Shown here in pieces: positions 17,527 to 25,889 of a stretch of DNA of 64,000 nucleotides (position 1 is the stretch's first letter; every line of letters starts with the position of its first letter). The stretch is from positions 186,001-250,000 of the forward strand of contig JAKZAN010000054.1 of NCBI GenBank assembly GCA_023053545.1, read 5' to 3'. The stretch is from Lepidurus packardi. Taxonomy: Eukaryota > Arthropoda > Branchiopoda > Notostraca > Triopsidae. The translations under genes were made by a program, and so were the position numbers. The notes below the pieces were generated by a model that saw only the letters and a program-made list of their open reading frames with translations, ran no database searches and had not been told where the DNA came from.

Positions 17527-20022
17527 ATGGCTAAAATAGGAAATTACGTAAACGGACATTGGACAGAAGGCGCTGGAGAAGGTGTCACTTTGTTCGATTC
17601 GGTTACTGGAGATGTCATCGGGCACGCTTCGACGGATGGCTTGAATTTTGAAGAAATTCTGCATTATGGGCGTACAAAAGGTGGTGAGAAATTGCGCAAG
17701 ATGACGTTCCAAGAGCGTGGCAATATGATTAAGAATCTAGCGCTGCATTTGACCAAGAAAAAAGAACAATTCTACGAACTAAGCTACCGAACTGGTGCCA
17801 CGCGAGTGGACAGCTGGATCGATATTGAAGGCGGCTTCGGAAATTTATTTGCCAATGCATCGCTACGAAAATTATTCCCAAATCAACCATACGATGTAGA
17901 AGGCGAATCGATCGATTTGTCAAAAGGCGGCCGATTCATGGCGCACCACATTTTAGTACCAAAACAAGGTGTCGCGGTGCACATCAACGCATTCAATTTC
18001 CCAATTTGGGGCATGCTCGAAAAATGTGCTGTCAATTGGATGGCAGGAATGCCAGCAGTTGTAAAACCAGCGACGCAAACCGGATATTTAACTGAGGCTG
18101 TCGTACGCGAAATTATCGCATCTAATATCCTACCGGAAGGCGCATTGCAGCTCATCAGCGGCTCTGCCAATAAAATTTTAGATTACGTCGATTCACAAGA
18201 TGTTGTCACGTTTACAGGCTCGGCTGATACTGGGCGTAAATTAAAAGCACACACCAGAATCATCAATGAATCGGTGCCTTTCAATATGGAAGCAGATTCT
18301 TTAAACTGCTCTGTTCTCGGTTTGGATGCGGTTCCTGGAACGCCGGAATTCGATTTATTCATCAGCCAAGTACGCAGCGAAATGACTGTGAAATGTGGTC
18401 AAAAATGTACCGCAATCCGACGTGTATTCGTGCCTGAAAACTTAATCGAAGATGTGCAAATTGCCCTCGGAAAAGCATTGGATAAAGTCACAATCGGCGA
18501 TCCACGCCTGAAAGAAGTGCGCATGGGTTCATTGGTCAGTAACGACCAAGTTGCAGAAGTTCTTGGACGTGCCAAAGAGCTAAGCAAAACAGCAGAAATC
18601 GTTTACGGAAATTTCGATAAATTTCAAGCAATCGGCGACAATGTTACCAAAGGCGCATTCATCAAACCGATGTTGTTGCGCGAAGACAAACCATTCGAAA
18701 ATACATTGGTACACGAAACGGAAGCGTTCGGGCCGGTGGCTACAATCATGCCATACAAGACCATCGAAGACGCTGTGGAACTCGCCCGAATGGGTAAAGG
18801 TTCGCTTGTGTCGTCCATCGTGACAAATGACGATAATCTAGCAAAAGAATACGTCGTAAACGCAGCAACGCACCACGGCAGAATACTCGTCCTCAATCGC
18901 GAAAGCGCCAAACAATCAACAGGCCATGGTTCGCCACTGCCTTTGTTGGTTCACGGCGGTCCAGGTCGCGCAGGTGGTGGCGAAGAGATGGGCGGAACAC
19001 GCGGAATTAGACACTACATGCAACGTTGCGCGATTCAAGGTTCGCCAACAACTTTAACTGAAATTACAGGCATCTATCAGCCGAAAGCAAAATACAAAGA
19101 CGCGCCAGAACATCCGTTTAAATACTATTGGGAAGACATTCAGCCGGGCATGTCGTTGCGCACGCACAACCGCACCGTAACCGACACTGACATCATCAAT
19201 TTTGGCAATGTCACCTGGGATCATTTCTATGCACACACGGATATTACGTCGCTAAAAGGCAGTATTTTTGAGAAAAGAACGGCGCACGGTTACTTTATTT
19301 TGGCCGCCGCTGCAGGTTTGTTCGTCTATCCAAACAAAGGCCCAGTTGCGGCAAATTACGGATTGGAAGAATGCCGTTTCTTGCGCCCAATCTACCACAA
19401 TGACACGATTTATGTGCGCCTAACGTGCAAACAAAAAGTAGAGCGTGACAGCCGCGGAGAAGAATTGCCAAACGGAATCGTGAAATGGTTCGTTGAGGTT
19501 TTTGACCAGAACGACGAATTGGTTGCCGTAGCGACCATTCTGACCATGGTGCGCAAAAAGAGTCCGTTTGTGGACATCAACCGTGAAAATATAGAAGAAT
19601 TTTTGGCTAAAATGTCGGAGCAATCGCGCGCTGGTTGGGGAATCATGACGCCGCAGCACATGGTTGAGCATTTTGAAAAAGCATTCAAAATTGCTTCGGG
19701 CGAGATTCAGGATTTCGAAATTTCGACACCAGCGGAACATTTGGATAAATACCGCGAAATGATTTTCAGCCACTCAAAAATGCCGCAATTTCACAAGCAT
19801 CCGCTGATGAAAAAGGACGAAGTGGAAACGTTGGTTCACGCAGATTTAGCGACCGCAAAACAAAAATTGCTGGAAGCTTATGACGCCTACGAAACCTATT
19901 TCCGAGCCAATCCTGACACGCGCACGAAGAACGCCGTATTCGGCATGATGGACAAATTTGAGTGGGATTTATTGAACGTGAAGCACATGAACCACCATTT
20001 CGAGCAGTTCGGATTGTTGTAG
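17527..20022 (+). CDS. paaZ: PaaZ ring-cleaving enzyme with extra C-terminal DUF1569-like domain
   Basis: An 831-residue bifunctional enzyme. Residues 1 to about 520 are an aldehyde dehydrogenase with the general base in NMEADS (near E255) and the nucleophile in GQKCTA (C294). Residues about 540-680 are a MaoC-type oxepin-CoA hydratase with the D565/H570 pair in TWDHFYAH. It opens oxepin-CoA and oxidises the resulting aldehyde. About 150 further residues, beginning near MSEQSRAGWGIMTPQHMVEH and ending with WDLLNVKHMNHHFEQFG, resemble DUF1569/DinB-like helical bundles with several histidines. E. coli PaaZ (681 residues) lacks this part. The reading frame is unbroken, so the fusion is real. Confidence 0.95.
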   Translation: MAKIGNYVNGHWTEGAGEGVTLFDSVTGDVIGHASTDGLNFEEILHYGRTKGGEKLRKMTFQERGNMIKNLALHLTKKKEQFYELSYRTGATRVDSWIDIEGGFGNLFANASLRKLFPNQPYDVEGESIDLSKGGRFMAHHILVPKQGVAVHINAFNFPIWGMLEKCAVNWMAGMPAVVKPATQTGYLTEAVVREIIASNILPEGALQLISGSANKILDYVDSQDVVTFTGSADTGRKLKAHTRIINESVPFNMEADSLNCSVLGLDAVPGTPEFDLFISQVRSEMTVKCGQKCTAIRRVFVPENLIEDVQIALGKALDKVTIGDPRLKEVRMGSLVSNDQVAEVLGRAKELSKTAEIVYGNFDKFQAIGDNVTKGAFIKPMLLREDKPFENTLVHETEAFGPVATIMPYKTIEDAVELARMGKGSLVSSIVTNDDNLAKEYVVNAATHHGRILVLNRESAKQSTGHGSPLPLLVHGGPGRAGGGEEMGGTRGIRHYMQRCAIQGSPTTLTEITGIYQPKAKYKDAPEHPFKYYWEDIQPGMSLRTHNRTVTDTDIINFGNVTWDHFYAHTDITSLKGSIFEKRTAHGYFILAAAAGLFVYPNKGPVAANYGLEECRFLRPIYHNDTIYVRLTCKQKVERDSRGEELPNGIVKWFVEVFDQNDELVAVATILTMVRKKSPFVDINRENIEEFLAKMSEQSRAGWGIMTPQHMVEHFEKAFKIASGEIQDFEISTPAEHLDKYREMIFSHSKMPQFHKHPLMKKDEVETLVHADLATAKQKLLEAYDAYETYFRANPDTRTKNAVFGMMDKFEWDLLNVKHMNHHFEQFGLL

Positions 20023-20027
20023 TTTTT

Positions 20028-20134
20028 GGAGCTATTTCCTGCCATGCGCTGCAATCTTTTTGTCAACGTGTTCACAGGAAAAATTCAAATTTATAAAAAG
20101 ACAAAAAGGATTTCCGCTGCTGTCAGGGCTAGGG
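20028..20134 (+). repeat. Dispersed intergenic hairpin repeat, copy 3
   Basis: Begins GGAGCTATTTCCTGCCATGC and ends GATTTCCGCTGCTGTCAGGG-CTAGGG. Inner arms CAATCTTTTTGTC and GACAAAAAGGATT are inverted. It starts six bases after the paaZ stop. Confidence 0.75.
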
Positions 20135-20161
20135 CATTCCAACATAAAATAAAATTTACAA

Positions 20162-20914
20162 ATGACTGAAGCATACGTAAAACAAGACATACAAAATGGC
20201 ATTTCAACAATCGAGTTTTTTCATCCAGAGCAGAATTCACTGCCGGGAAACATCCTCGCGCAACTAGCCGAAAATATCACAGAAGCGGGAAACAATCCTG
20301 AGGTGAAAGTGGTCATCCTGAAAAGTGGCGGCGACCGAACTTTTTGCGCAGGCGCAAGTTTCCGCGAACTCATGTCAATTAATGATGCCGATACCGGAAA
20401 AGTGTTTTTCAGCGGATTTGCAAACGTCATCAATGCGATGCGCAAATGCCCAAAATTCATCATCGGACGCATTCAAGGAAAAACTGTTGGCGGCGGTGTT
20501 GGCATCGCGGCAGCGGCTGATTATTGCATGGCTACGAAGTTTGCAGCAATCAAATTGAGCGAACTCAATGTCGGCATCGGACCGTTTGTGGTGAGTCCGG
20601 CAATCGAACGCAAAATTGGCGTTTCGGGAATGTCGCAAATCGCAATGGATGCCAATTCGTTTTACGAAGCGTCTTGGGCACGTGAAAAAGGTTTGTATGC
20701 GAAAACTTTCGAGGACATAGGCGAATTGGACAATGAAGTCCAAGCTTTTGCGGCGCATTTGTGTACCTACAATCCCGAAGCCATGACCGAAATGAAAAAG
20801 ATCTTTTGGCGCGGCACCGACGATTGGGATAACCTTTTAGCCGAAAGAGCGGCAATCAGCGGCCGATTGGTGCTGTCTGATTTTACGAAAGAAACACTGA
20901 AGAAGTTTAAGTAG
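20162..20914 (+). CDS. paaF: Enoyl-CoA hydratase/isomerase family protein (PaaF-like)
   Basis: A 250-residue crotonase-fold protein with oxyanion-hole segments RTFCAGASFRELM near residue 62 and GKTVGGGVGIAAAADYCMA near 110. In the paa pathway the remaining crotonase step is hydration of 2,3-dehydroadipyl-CoA by PaaF, and the gene's position fits that role. The glutamates expected in a classical hydratase are not all obvious here, so an isomerase or related activity is possible. The gene is separated from paaZ by a repeat and is followed by the repeat cluster before the duplicated paaY start. Confidence 0.72.
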   Translation: MTEAYVKQDIQNGISTIEFFHPEQNSLPGNILAQLAENITEAGNNPEVKVVILKSGGDRTFCAGASFRELMSINDADTGKVFFSGFANVINAMRKCPKFIIGRIQGKTVGGGVGIAAAADYCMATKFAAIKLSELNVGIGPFVVSPAIERKIGVSGMSQIAMDANSFYEASWAREKGLYAKTFEDIGELDNEVQAFAAHLCTYNPEAMTEMKKIFWRGTDDWDNLLAERAAISGRLVLSDFTKETLKKFK

Positions 20915-20915
20915 G

Positions 20916-21064
20916 CAGCTGTTAGCTCTGAGCCGTCAGCTTTTAGCTGGAGGAGATTGAAAACAGAATTTAGAAGCATAATGAAATAAAGTTTAGGCAG
21001 TATTATTAAACAAACTGAGAAAGCTAACAGCTAAAGGCTAACAGCTAAAGGCTAACAGCTAAAA
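20916..21064 (+). repeat. Repeat cluster: three tandem 14-mers with inverted partners
   Basis: Three tandem units GCTAACAGCTAAA(G/A) occupy 21023-21064. Upstream, CAGCTGTTAGCT (20916-20927) and CAGCTTTTAGCTGG (20937-20950) are inverted relatives, so long alternative hairpins can form. A single related element, AGCTAAAAGCTAAAAA, precedes the intact paaY at 22750-22766. Confidence 0.75.
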
Positions 21065-21067
21065 AAA

Positions 21068-21238
21068 ATGGTATACGAATTCAACGGATTTATTCCAGTC
21101 ATACACGAAAGTAGTTTCATTCATCCGCAAGCGGCTGTTACTGGAAACGTCATCATCGGAAAAGATGTTTATGTTGGTCCGGGAGCGGCAATTCGCGGCG
21201 ATTGGGGCGGCGTTGTCATTGAAGATGGTTGCAACTGA
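21068..21238 (+). pseudogene. Truncated duplicate of the paaY 5' end
   Basis: The first 168 bases (21068-21235) repeat the start of paaY at 22767-22934 with only a few differences (for example ATCATCGG versus ATTATTGG, and GGCGTTGTC versus GGCATCGTC). The frame then meets TGA at 21236, giving a 56-residue N-terminal fragment ending in GDWGGVVIEDGCN. This is too short to form the left-handed beta helix trimer of a gamma-carbonic anhydrase. The fragment may still be translated from the old paa transcript. Between the two copies lies one AT-rich peptidase gene. Confidence 0.9.
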
Positions 21239-21266
21239 AACTAAAAATTTAATTTAAAACATAGAA

Positions 21267-22670
21267 ATGAATTATAGAATAGTAGCAAGTTTCCTTTTAT
21301 TGACAATTTCTTTGAGTATTTATTCTCAAGAAAATGCACCACATTTAAAAGGTACAGTTAAAATCTCAATCGAAGAAGGAACCTTTGATTGTGACTTAAC
21401 GCTAAGTAATATTCCGAGAATTAATGACTACTTAATCCGTCTGAATTCAGGAATGAATCTGTTACATATCAGAAGTAAAAAGCCAAATGATTTTGTGCTA
21501 GTTTATGACAAATCGGATACTGATTCAACTTCTACTGGTGAATCATCTGAATACTATTTTTCTGACAATAAGGGAAAAGGTAAATTCTTACCTGAAGAAT
21601 TACAATTCAGATATGTAGGGAAATTTCCGGTCGCAAATGACACAATAGAAAACTATTCAAGACAGGACTGGAAAGGAAATATTGCTTTTAACGGAATGTC
21701 AGTTAGAACAGACGGAAGTCAGAGCGCTTGGTATCCAATCGTCTATGATGCAAAAAAAGATATTGCATATAAAAGATTAGTTTATGACATCGAAATAATT
21801 TGCAATGATTGTAGTACGATTTACGCAAATGGAAATAAACCTATAGGCTCAAAATCAGCACGTCTTGTAAGTAACGAACCACGAGAAATCGCTTTATTTT
21901 GCGGAAATTATAATGTCATTGATGATGGAAATATTACGATTCTAAATTCTAAATTTCCGCAGGAAAAAATTACTCAGTTCTCAAGTCTAGTTTCGAATTA
22001 CAAAAAATATTACGAGCAAAAATTAAATATCAAATTTAATCAAACACCAACTTTTATTAACACTACTCCGACTTCAAAGGCAAATGGTTGGTTGTTTGTT
22101 ACGTATCCGACGATTATGGGTGTTGGTTGGGGTAAATATGGATTGGCTGGAATATTTGAAGAGAATTCTCAAAAATTTTACAAACCACTAATAGCACACG
22201 AGTTAGGTCATTATTACTTTGGGACTATTAAGGTTTTTAATTCTGAGTTAGGAGATATGATGTCTGAAGGTTTTGCAGAATATATGGCATTAAAATTAAC
22301 TGAAGAAAATCAAACGGAAAAAAACTACGATGAAGTACTGAAGAAGAAGATTGATAATTTAAAATATTTTAATCCAAAACCGTTCTCATTGGTAAAATCT
22401 TCTACAGATATTAGCAACAGGCAAACATATGTTTACGATTACGCTCCAGTAATTTTCATTGCAATCGAAAAAGAAATCGGCAAAAAGAAAATGTGGGAGT
22501 GGTTAAAAAAGATTTTAGAAACAGAAACAGTATTTACTAACTATGATTTTCTTGTGTCAACTCTTAAAAATACTTTGAAAAATGATAATAAAACCGATTT
22601 TATTGTTAGCAAGTATTTTGATAATGTTACTTCAACAGAAAACGCAATTAGAAGAATAGCAGACAAATAG
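21267..22670 (+). CDS. Secreted gluzincin-type (M1-like) metallopeptidase
   Basis: A 467-residue protein with a signal peptide (VASFLLLTISLSIYSQ). The zinc site is visible near residue 310: HELGHYYF (HExxH), with the third ligand in SEGFAEYMAL about 18 residues after the second histidine, the spacing of gluzincins and M1 aminopeptidases. The N-terminal half is probably a beta-sandwich as in M1 enzymes. Codon use is clearly AT-rich, unlike the flanking paa genes, and the gene sits exactly between the two copies of the paaY start. It has no role in phenylacetate breakdown that can be seen; it looks like inserted cargo. Confidence 0.8.
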   Translation: MNYRIVASFLLLTISLSIYSQENAPHLKGTVKISIEEGTFDCDLTLSNIPRINDYLIRLNSGMNLLHIRSKKPNDFVLVYDKSDTDSTSTGESSEYYFSDNKGKGKFLPEELQFRYVGKFPVANDTIENYSRQDWKGNIAFNGMSVRTDGSQSAWYPIVYDAKKDIAYKRLVYDIEIICNDCSTIYANGNKPIGSKSARLVSNEPREIALFCGNYNVIDDGNITILNSKFPQEKITQFSSLVSNYKKYYEQKLNIKFNQTPTFINTTPTSKANGWLFVTYPTIMGVGWGKYGLAGIFEENSQKFYKPLIAHELGHYYFGTIKVFNSELGDMMSEGFAEYMALKLTEENQTEKNYDEVLKKKIDNLKYFNPKPFSLVKSSTDISNRQTYVYDYAPVIFIAIEKEIGKKKMWEWLKKILETETVFTNYDFLVSTLKNTLKNDNKTDFIVSKYFDNVTSTENAIRRIADK

Positions 22671-22766
22671 ATTAAACAGCCTATTGTCGCAATCGAGAGT
22701 GTAATTTTAATTTTACCTTTCGGACAAATAGCATTTTTAAATCGATAGAAGCTAAAAGCTAAAAAA

Positions 22767-23363
22767 ATGGTATACGAATTCAACGGATTTATTCCAGTCA
22801 TACACGAAAGTAGTTTCATTCATCCGCAAGCGGCTGTTACTGGAAACGTCATTATTGGAAAAGATGTTTATGTTGGTCCGGGAGCGGCAATTCGCGGCGA
22901 TTGGGGCGGCATCGTCATTGAAGATGGTTGCAACGTACAAGAAAATTGCACGATTCACATGTTTCCAGGCAAAAGCATCACGCTGAAAGCTGGTGCGCAC
23001 ATCGGGCATGGCGCCATTATTCATGGTGCGAATATCGGTGCGAATTGCTTGATTGGCATGAACGCCGTAATCATGGACGACGTAAACGTTGGTGATGAAT
23101 GTATTGTGGGTGCGTTGTCGTTCGTGAAAGCCGGGATGGAAATACCAAATCGGAAAATGGTTGTGGGCAATCCAGCGGCGATTGTAAAAGACATTTCGGA
23201 TGAAATGATTGCGTGGAAAACAAAAGGCACAGCCTTGTATCAGAAGTTGCCATCGGAATTGTATGCCACGCTAAAAGCAGTTGAGCCTTTGCGCAGCATT
23301 CCAGAAAACAGACCTGTCCAAGAAACGAATTACATGACTTTGGACGAATTTAAAAAGCAATAA
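22767..23363 (+). CDS. paaY: PaaY, gamma-carbonic-anhydrase-like thioesterase
   Basis: A 198-residue left-handed beta-helix protein with hexapeptide repeats (VIIGKDVYVGPGAAIRGDWGG, ANIGANCLIGMNAVIMDDVNVG) and histidines in CTIHMFPG, HIGHGAIIHGA that would hold the metal. PaaY proteins are thioesterases that keep the ring-opening intermediates of the phenylacetate pathway from accumulating as toxic CoA esters. The gene is intact. It has been cut off from the upstream paa genes by the peptidase insertion and may now depend on the promoter of that gene or on its own. Confidence 0.88.
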   Translation: MVYEFNGFIPVIHESSFIHPQAAVTGNVIIGKDVYVGPGAAIRGDWGGIVIEDGCNVQENCTIHMFPGKSITLKAGAHIGHGAIIHGANIGANCLIGMNAVIMDDVNVGDECIVGALSFVKAGMEIPNRKMVVGNPAAIVKDISDEMIAWKTKGTALYQKLPSELYATLKAVEPLRSIPENRPVQETNYMTLDEFKKQ

Positions 23364-23400
23364 AAACCACTGAACTTACCGGTTCGGAATCAAAAATAAA

Positions 23401-24685
23401 ATGGCAATAACCGAGTTTAAAATGCCCAAAATGGGCGAAAGTATCTCAGAAGCAACAATTATTCAGTGGCTTAAAAACGTGGGCGATTCTGTTTCGGCAG
23501 AAGAAACCATAGTCGAAGTCGCAACGGATAAAGTCGATAGCGAAGTACAATCGCCAGTATCAGGCGTGATTACCGAAATTCGTTTCGGGAAAAATGATTT
23601 GGTGAAAGTAGGCGAGGTGTTGGCACTCATCAACGGCGACGCCGAGCCAACTGATAAAACCAGCGGGTTTCAGCTGCTGAAACAACAAAAACAGAAAGCA
23701 AACCTGAACCTGCAAAAAACGGTAAAGTTGAACGCCAAATCAAATCCGGATGCGTTTTTGTCGCCGCTAATCATCAGCATTGCCCAAAAAGAAAATCTGT
23801 CTTTGGAAGAAGTACAATCCATTCCAGGATCAGGTGCAGAAGGCCGCATTCAGAAAAGCGATTGTTTTCAACTATTTGAAAAACCGAAAATATCCGCTGA
23901 AAAGTTTGCCACAGCCGCAAGCAAAAAGCGAATTGGCTTATCCGAAACCGGCCATTTCCTATACCGAAGGCAAAGACAGGATCATAGAAATGGACCGCAT
24001 GCGCAGCATGATCGCTGATCACATGGTGTATTCAAAACACACATCGCCACATGTGACTTCTTACTTAGAAGTTGATGTTACCGATTTGGTGCAATGGCGC
24101 AATGAAGTTAAAGATGCGTTCCAACAAAAGCACAACCAGAAATTGACTTTTACGCCATTATTCGTAGACGCAGTTGCGAAAGCCATTCAGGATTTTTCCG
24201 CTGATTAACACGTCTGTCGATGGCAAAAAAAATATACGTTCACAAAGACATTAATGTTGGAATGGGCGACTGCGCTTCCAACAGGAAACTTAATCGTACC
24301 GGTGGTCCGAAATGCCAATGAGAAATCTTTGGCCGAATTGGCAGCAAGCGTCAACCACTTGGCCGACAGCGCCCGAACAAACAGCTTGAAACCAGATGAA
24401 GTGCGTGGCAAGTACGTTTACGATTTCAAACGTGGGCACATTTGGTAGTTTGATGGGCACGCCAATTATCAACCAACCCGAAGCTGCAATTTTAGCTTTC
24501 GGAATTATTAAGAAACGCGCTGAGGTAATCTCGACACCAAAAGGGGACGAAATTGCCATCAGAAGCATGATGTTCTTGTCGCTTTCGTTTTCGACCACAG
24601 GATTGTGGACGGATTTTTAGGCGGATCGTTCTTGCGCCGCGTGGGCGATTATTTAGAAAAATTTGACACTACCGCAGCCCTATAA
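23401..24685 (+). pseudogene. Branched-chain 2-oxoacid dehydrogenase E2 (lipoyl acyltransferase), frameshifted
   Basis: An E2 gene of about 426 codons. Domains are still recognisable in order: lipoyl domain with the lipoylated lysine in EVATDKVDSEV, E3/E1-binding domain (SPLIISIAQKENLSLEEVQSIPGSGAEGRIQKSD) and catalytic domain (TFTPLFVDAVAKAI; GTFGSLMGTPIINQPEAAIL; DHRIVDGF). Six indels break it, near 23865, 24193, 24228, 24264, 24407 and 24590; at least five are single extra bases, mostly in homopolymers. No stop arises by substitution. Either a recently dead gene or poor base calling explains this. It starts 37 bases after paaY. Confidence 0.85.
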
Positions 24686-24699
24686 CTGCAAAACAAAAT

Positions 24700-25781
24700 A
24701 TGATGACACACCACTATAAAAGAAACACTCTTTCTACGCAATCGAATTTAGCCAATGTTGACATCAACAACATCGCAATGGGCATGGCTTTCACAGACCA
24801 TATGTTTATTTGTGATTATGAAAATGGCGAATGGCAGAATCCAAGAATTGAACCGTTGACTGCAATTCCGACGCATCCAGCCGCAATGGCGCTGCATTAC
24901 GGACAAGCTATTTTTGAAGGTTTGAAAGCGACTATGGGTAAAGACGGGATGCCATTATTGTTTCGTCCTGACAAAAATGCAAAACGTTTGAACTTTAGTG
25001 CAGACCGGATGGGAATGCCTGATTTTCCAGAAGATTTATTCGTGGAAGGATTGAAGAGATTGGTTGCAGTGGATAAGAACTGGATTCCAGCAGCAGAAGG
25101 AAGCGCATTGTATTTGCGTCCGTTCATGTATGCTGACGAAGCGTTTATTGGCATGCGTGCCGCGACTAGTTACAAGTTCATCATTATGGCATCGCCAGCT
25201 GGACCTTTTTTCAGTCGGCCGATTAAATTATACGCCGAAACCAAGTTCATTCGTGCTGCGAATGGCGGAACCGGCGAGGCGAAAGCAGCAGGAAATTACG
25301 CCGCAGCGATTAGACCAACAGAACTTGCCAAAGCAAAAGGATACGACCAAGTATTGTGGTTGGACGCTAACAATTTCGAGTACATTCAGGAAGTTGGAAC
25401 GATGAATATTTTCTTCAAGATTGATGGAAAATTCGTGACGCCCAACTTGAGCGGCTCAGTTTTTAGCGGGCGTAACGCGCATGAGCGTGATCGACTTGCT
25501 GCGTGACAAAGGTTTTGAAGTAACCGAGCGACCGATTTCGATGCAGGAGATTATCGATGCTGCAAAAATTGGTATGTTAGAAGAAGCTTTTGGCGCAGGA
25601 ACAGCCGTTGGGATTGCGATGATTGAAGAAATTGGTTATAAAGAAACCGCGATTAAAATTACCAGAAAGCCGACCAGTTTCGGAAGATGTGAAAGAAACG
25701 TTGAATCAGATCAAGACACAGCAGATTGGAGATAAATTTGATTGGTTGGTTCCTGTCATGAACGCTGTACCGCAGCCCTGA
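24700..25781 (+). pseudogene. ilvE: Branched-chain amino acid aminotransferase, frameshifted
   Basis: A fold-IV PLP aminotransferase of about 359 residues, which transaminates valine, leucine and isoleucine. Typical blocks are MALHYGQAIFEGLKA near residue 65, SALYLRPFMYADE near 130, YAAAIRPTELAKAKGYDQVLWLD with the PLP lysine region, and AGVTRMSVIDLLRD across the first break. Two single-base insertions, near 25462 (T run) and 25678 (T run), break the frame. The product would feed 2-oxoacids to the E1/E2 complex encoded on either side, so the three genes make a leucine/valine breakdown cluster. The last codons and the stop lie inside a dispersed repeat. Confidence 0.85.
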
Positions 25782-25875
25782 TTGAAGTGGAAATCCTTTT
25801 TGTTGCCAATAAGGCACCATTAGAGGAGAATGTTGAACAACAAAAAGATTGCAACGGAAAGCAGGATTAGCTGCC
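25771..25875 (-). repeat. Dispersed intergenic hairpin repeat, copy in reverse orientation
   Basis: Read on the minus strand it runs from GGCAGCTAATCCTGCTTTCC through GCAATCTTTTTGTTG and CAACAAAAAGGATTTCC to TCAGGGCTGCGG, matching the copy at 20028 at both ends. It fills the gap between the aminotransferase and the E1 gene and supplies the aminotransferase stop codon. Confidence 0.65.
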
Positions 25876-25889
25876 CAAAAAAACAAACT

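Noticed and set aside
20916..21064. Possible CRISPR-like array
   Set aside because: The 14-mers are directly adjacent with no spacers.
21068..22934. Insertion sequence with target duplication
   Set aside because: There is no transposase, no terminal inverted repeat, and the duplication of 168 bases is far too long for an IS target site.
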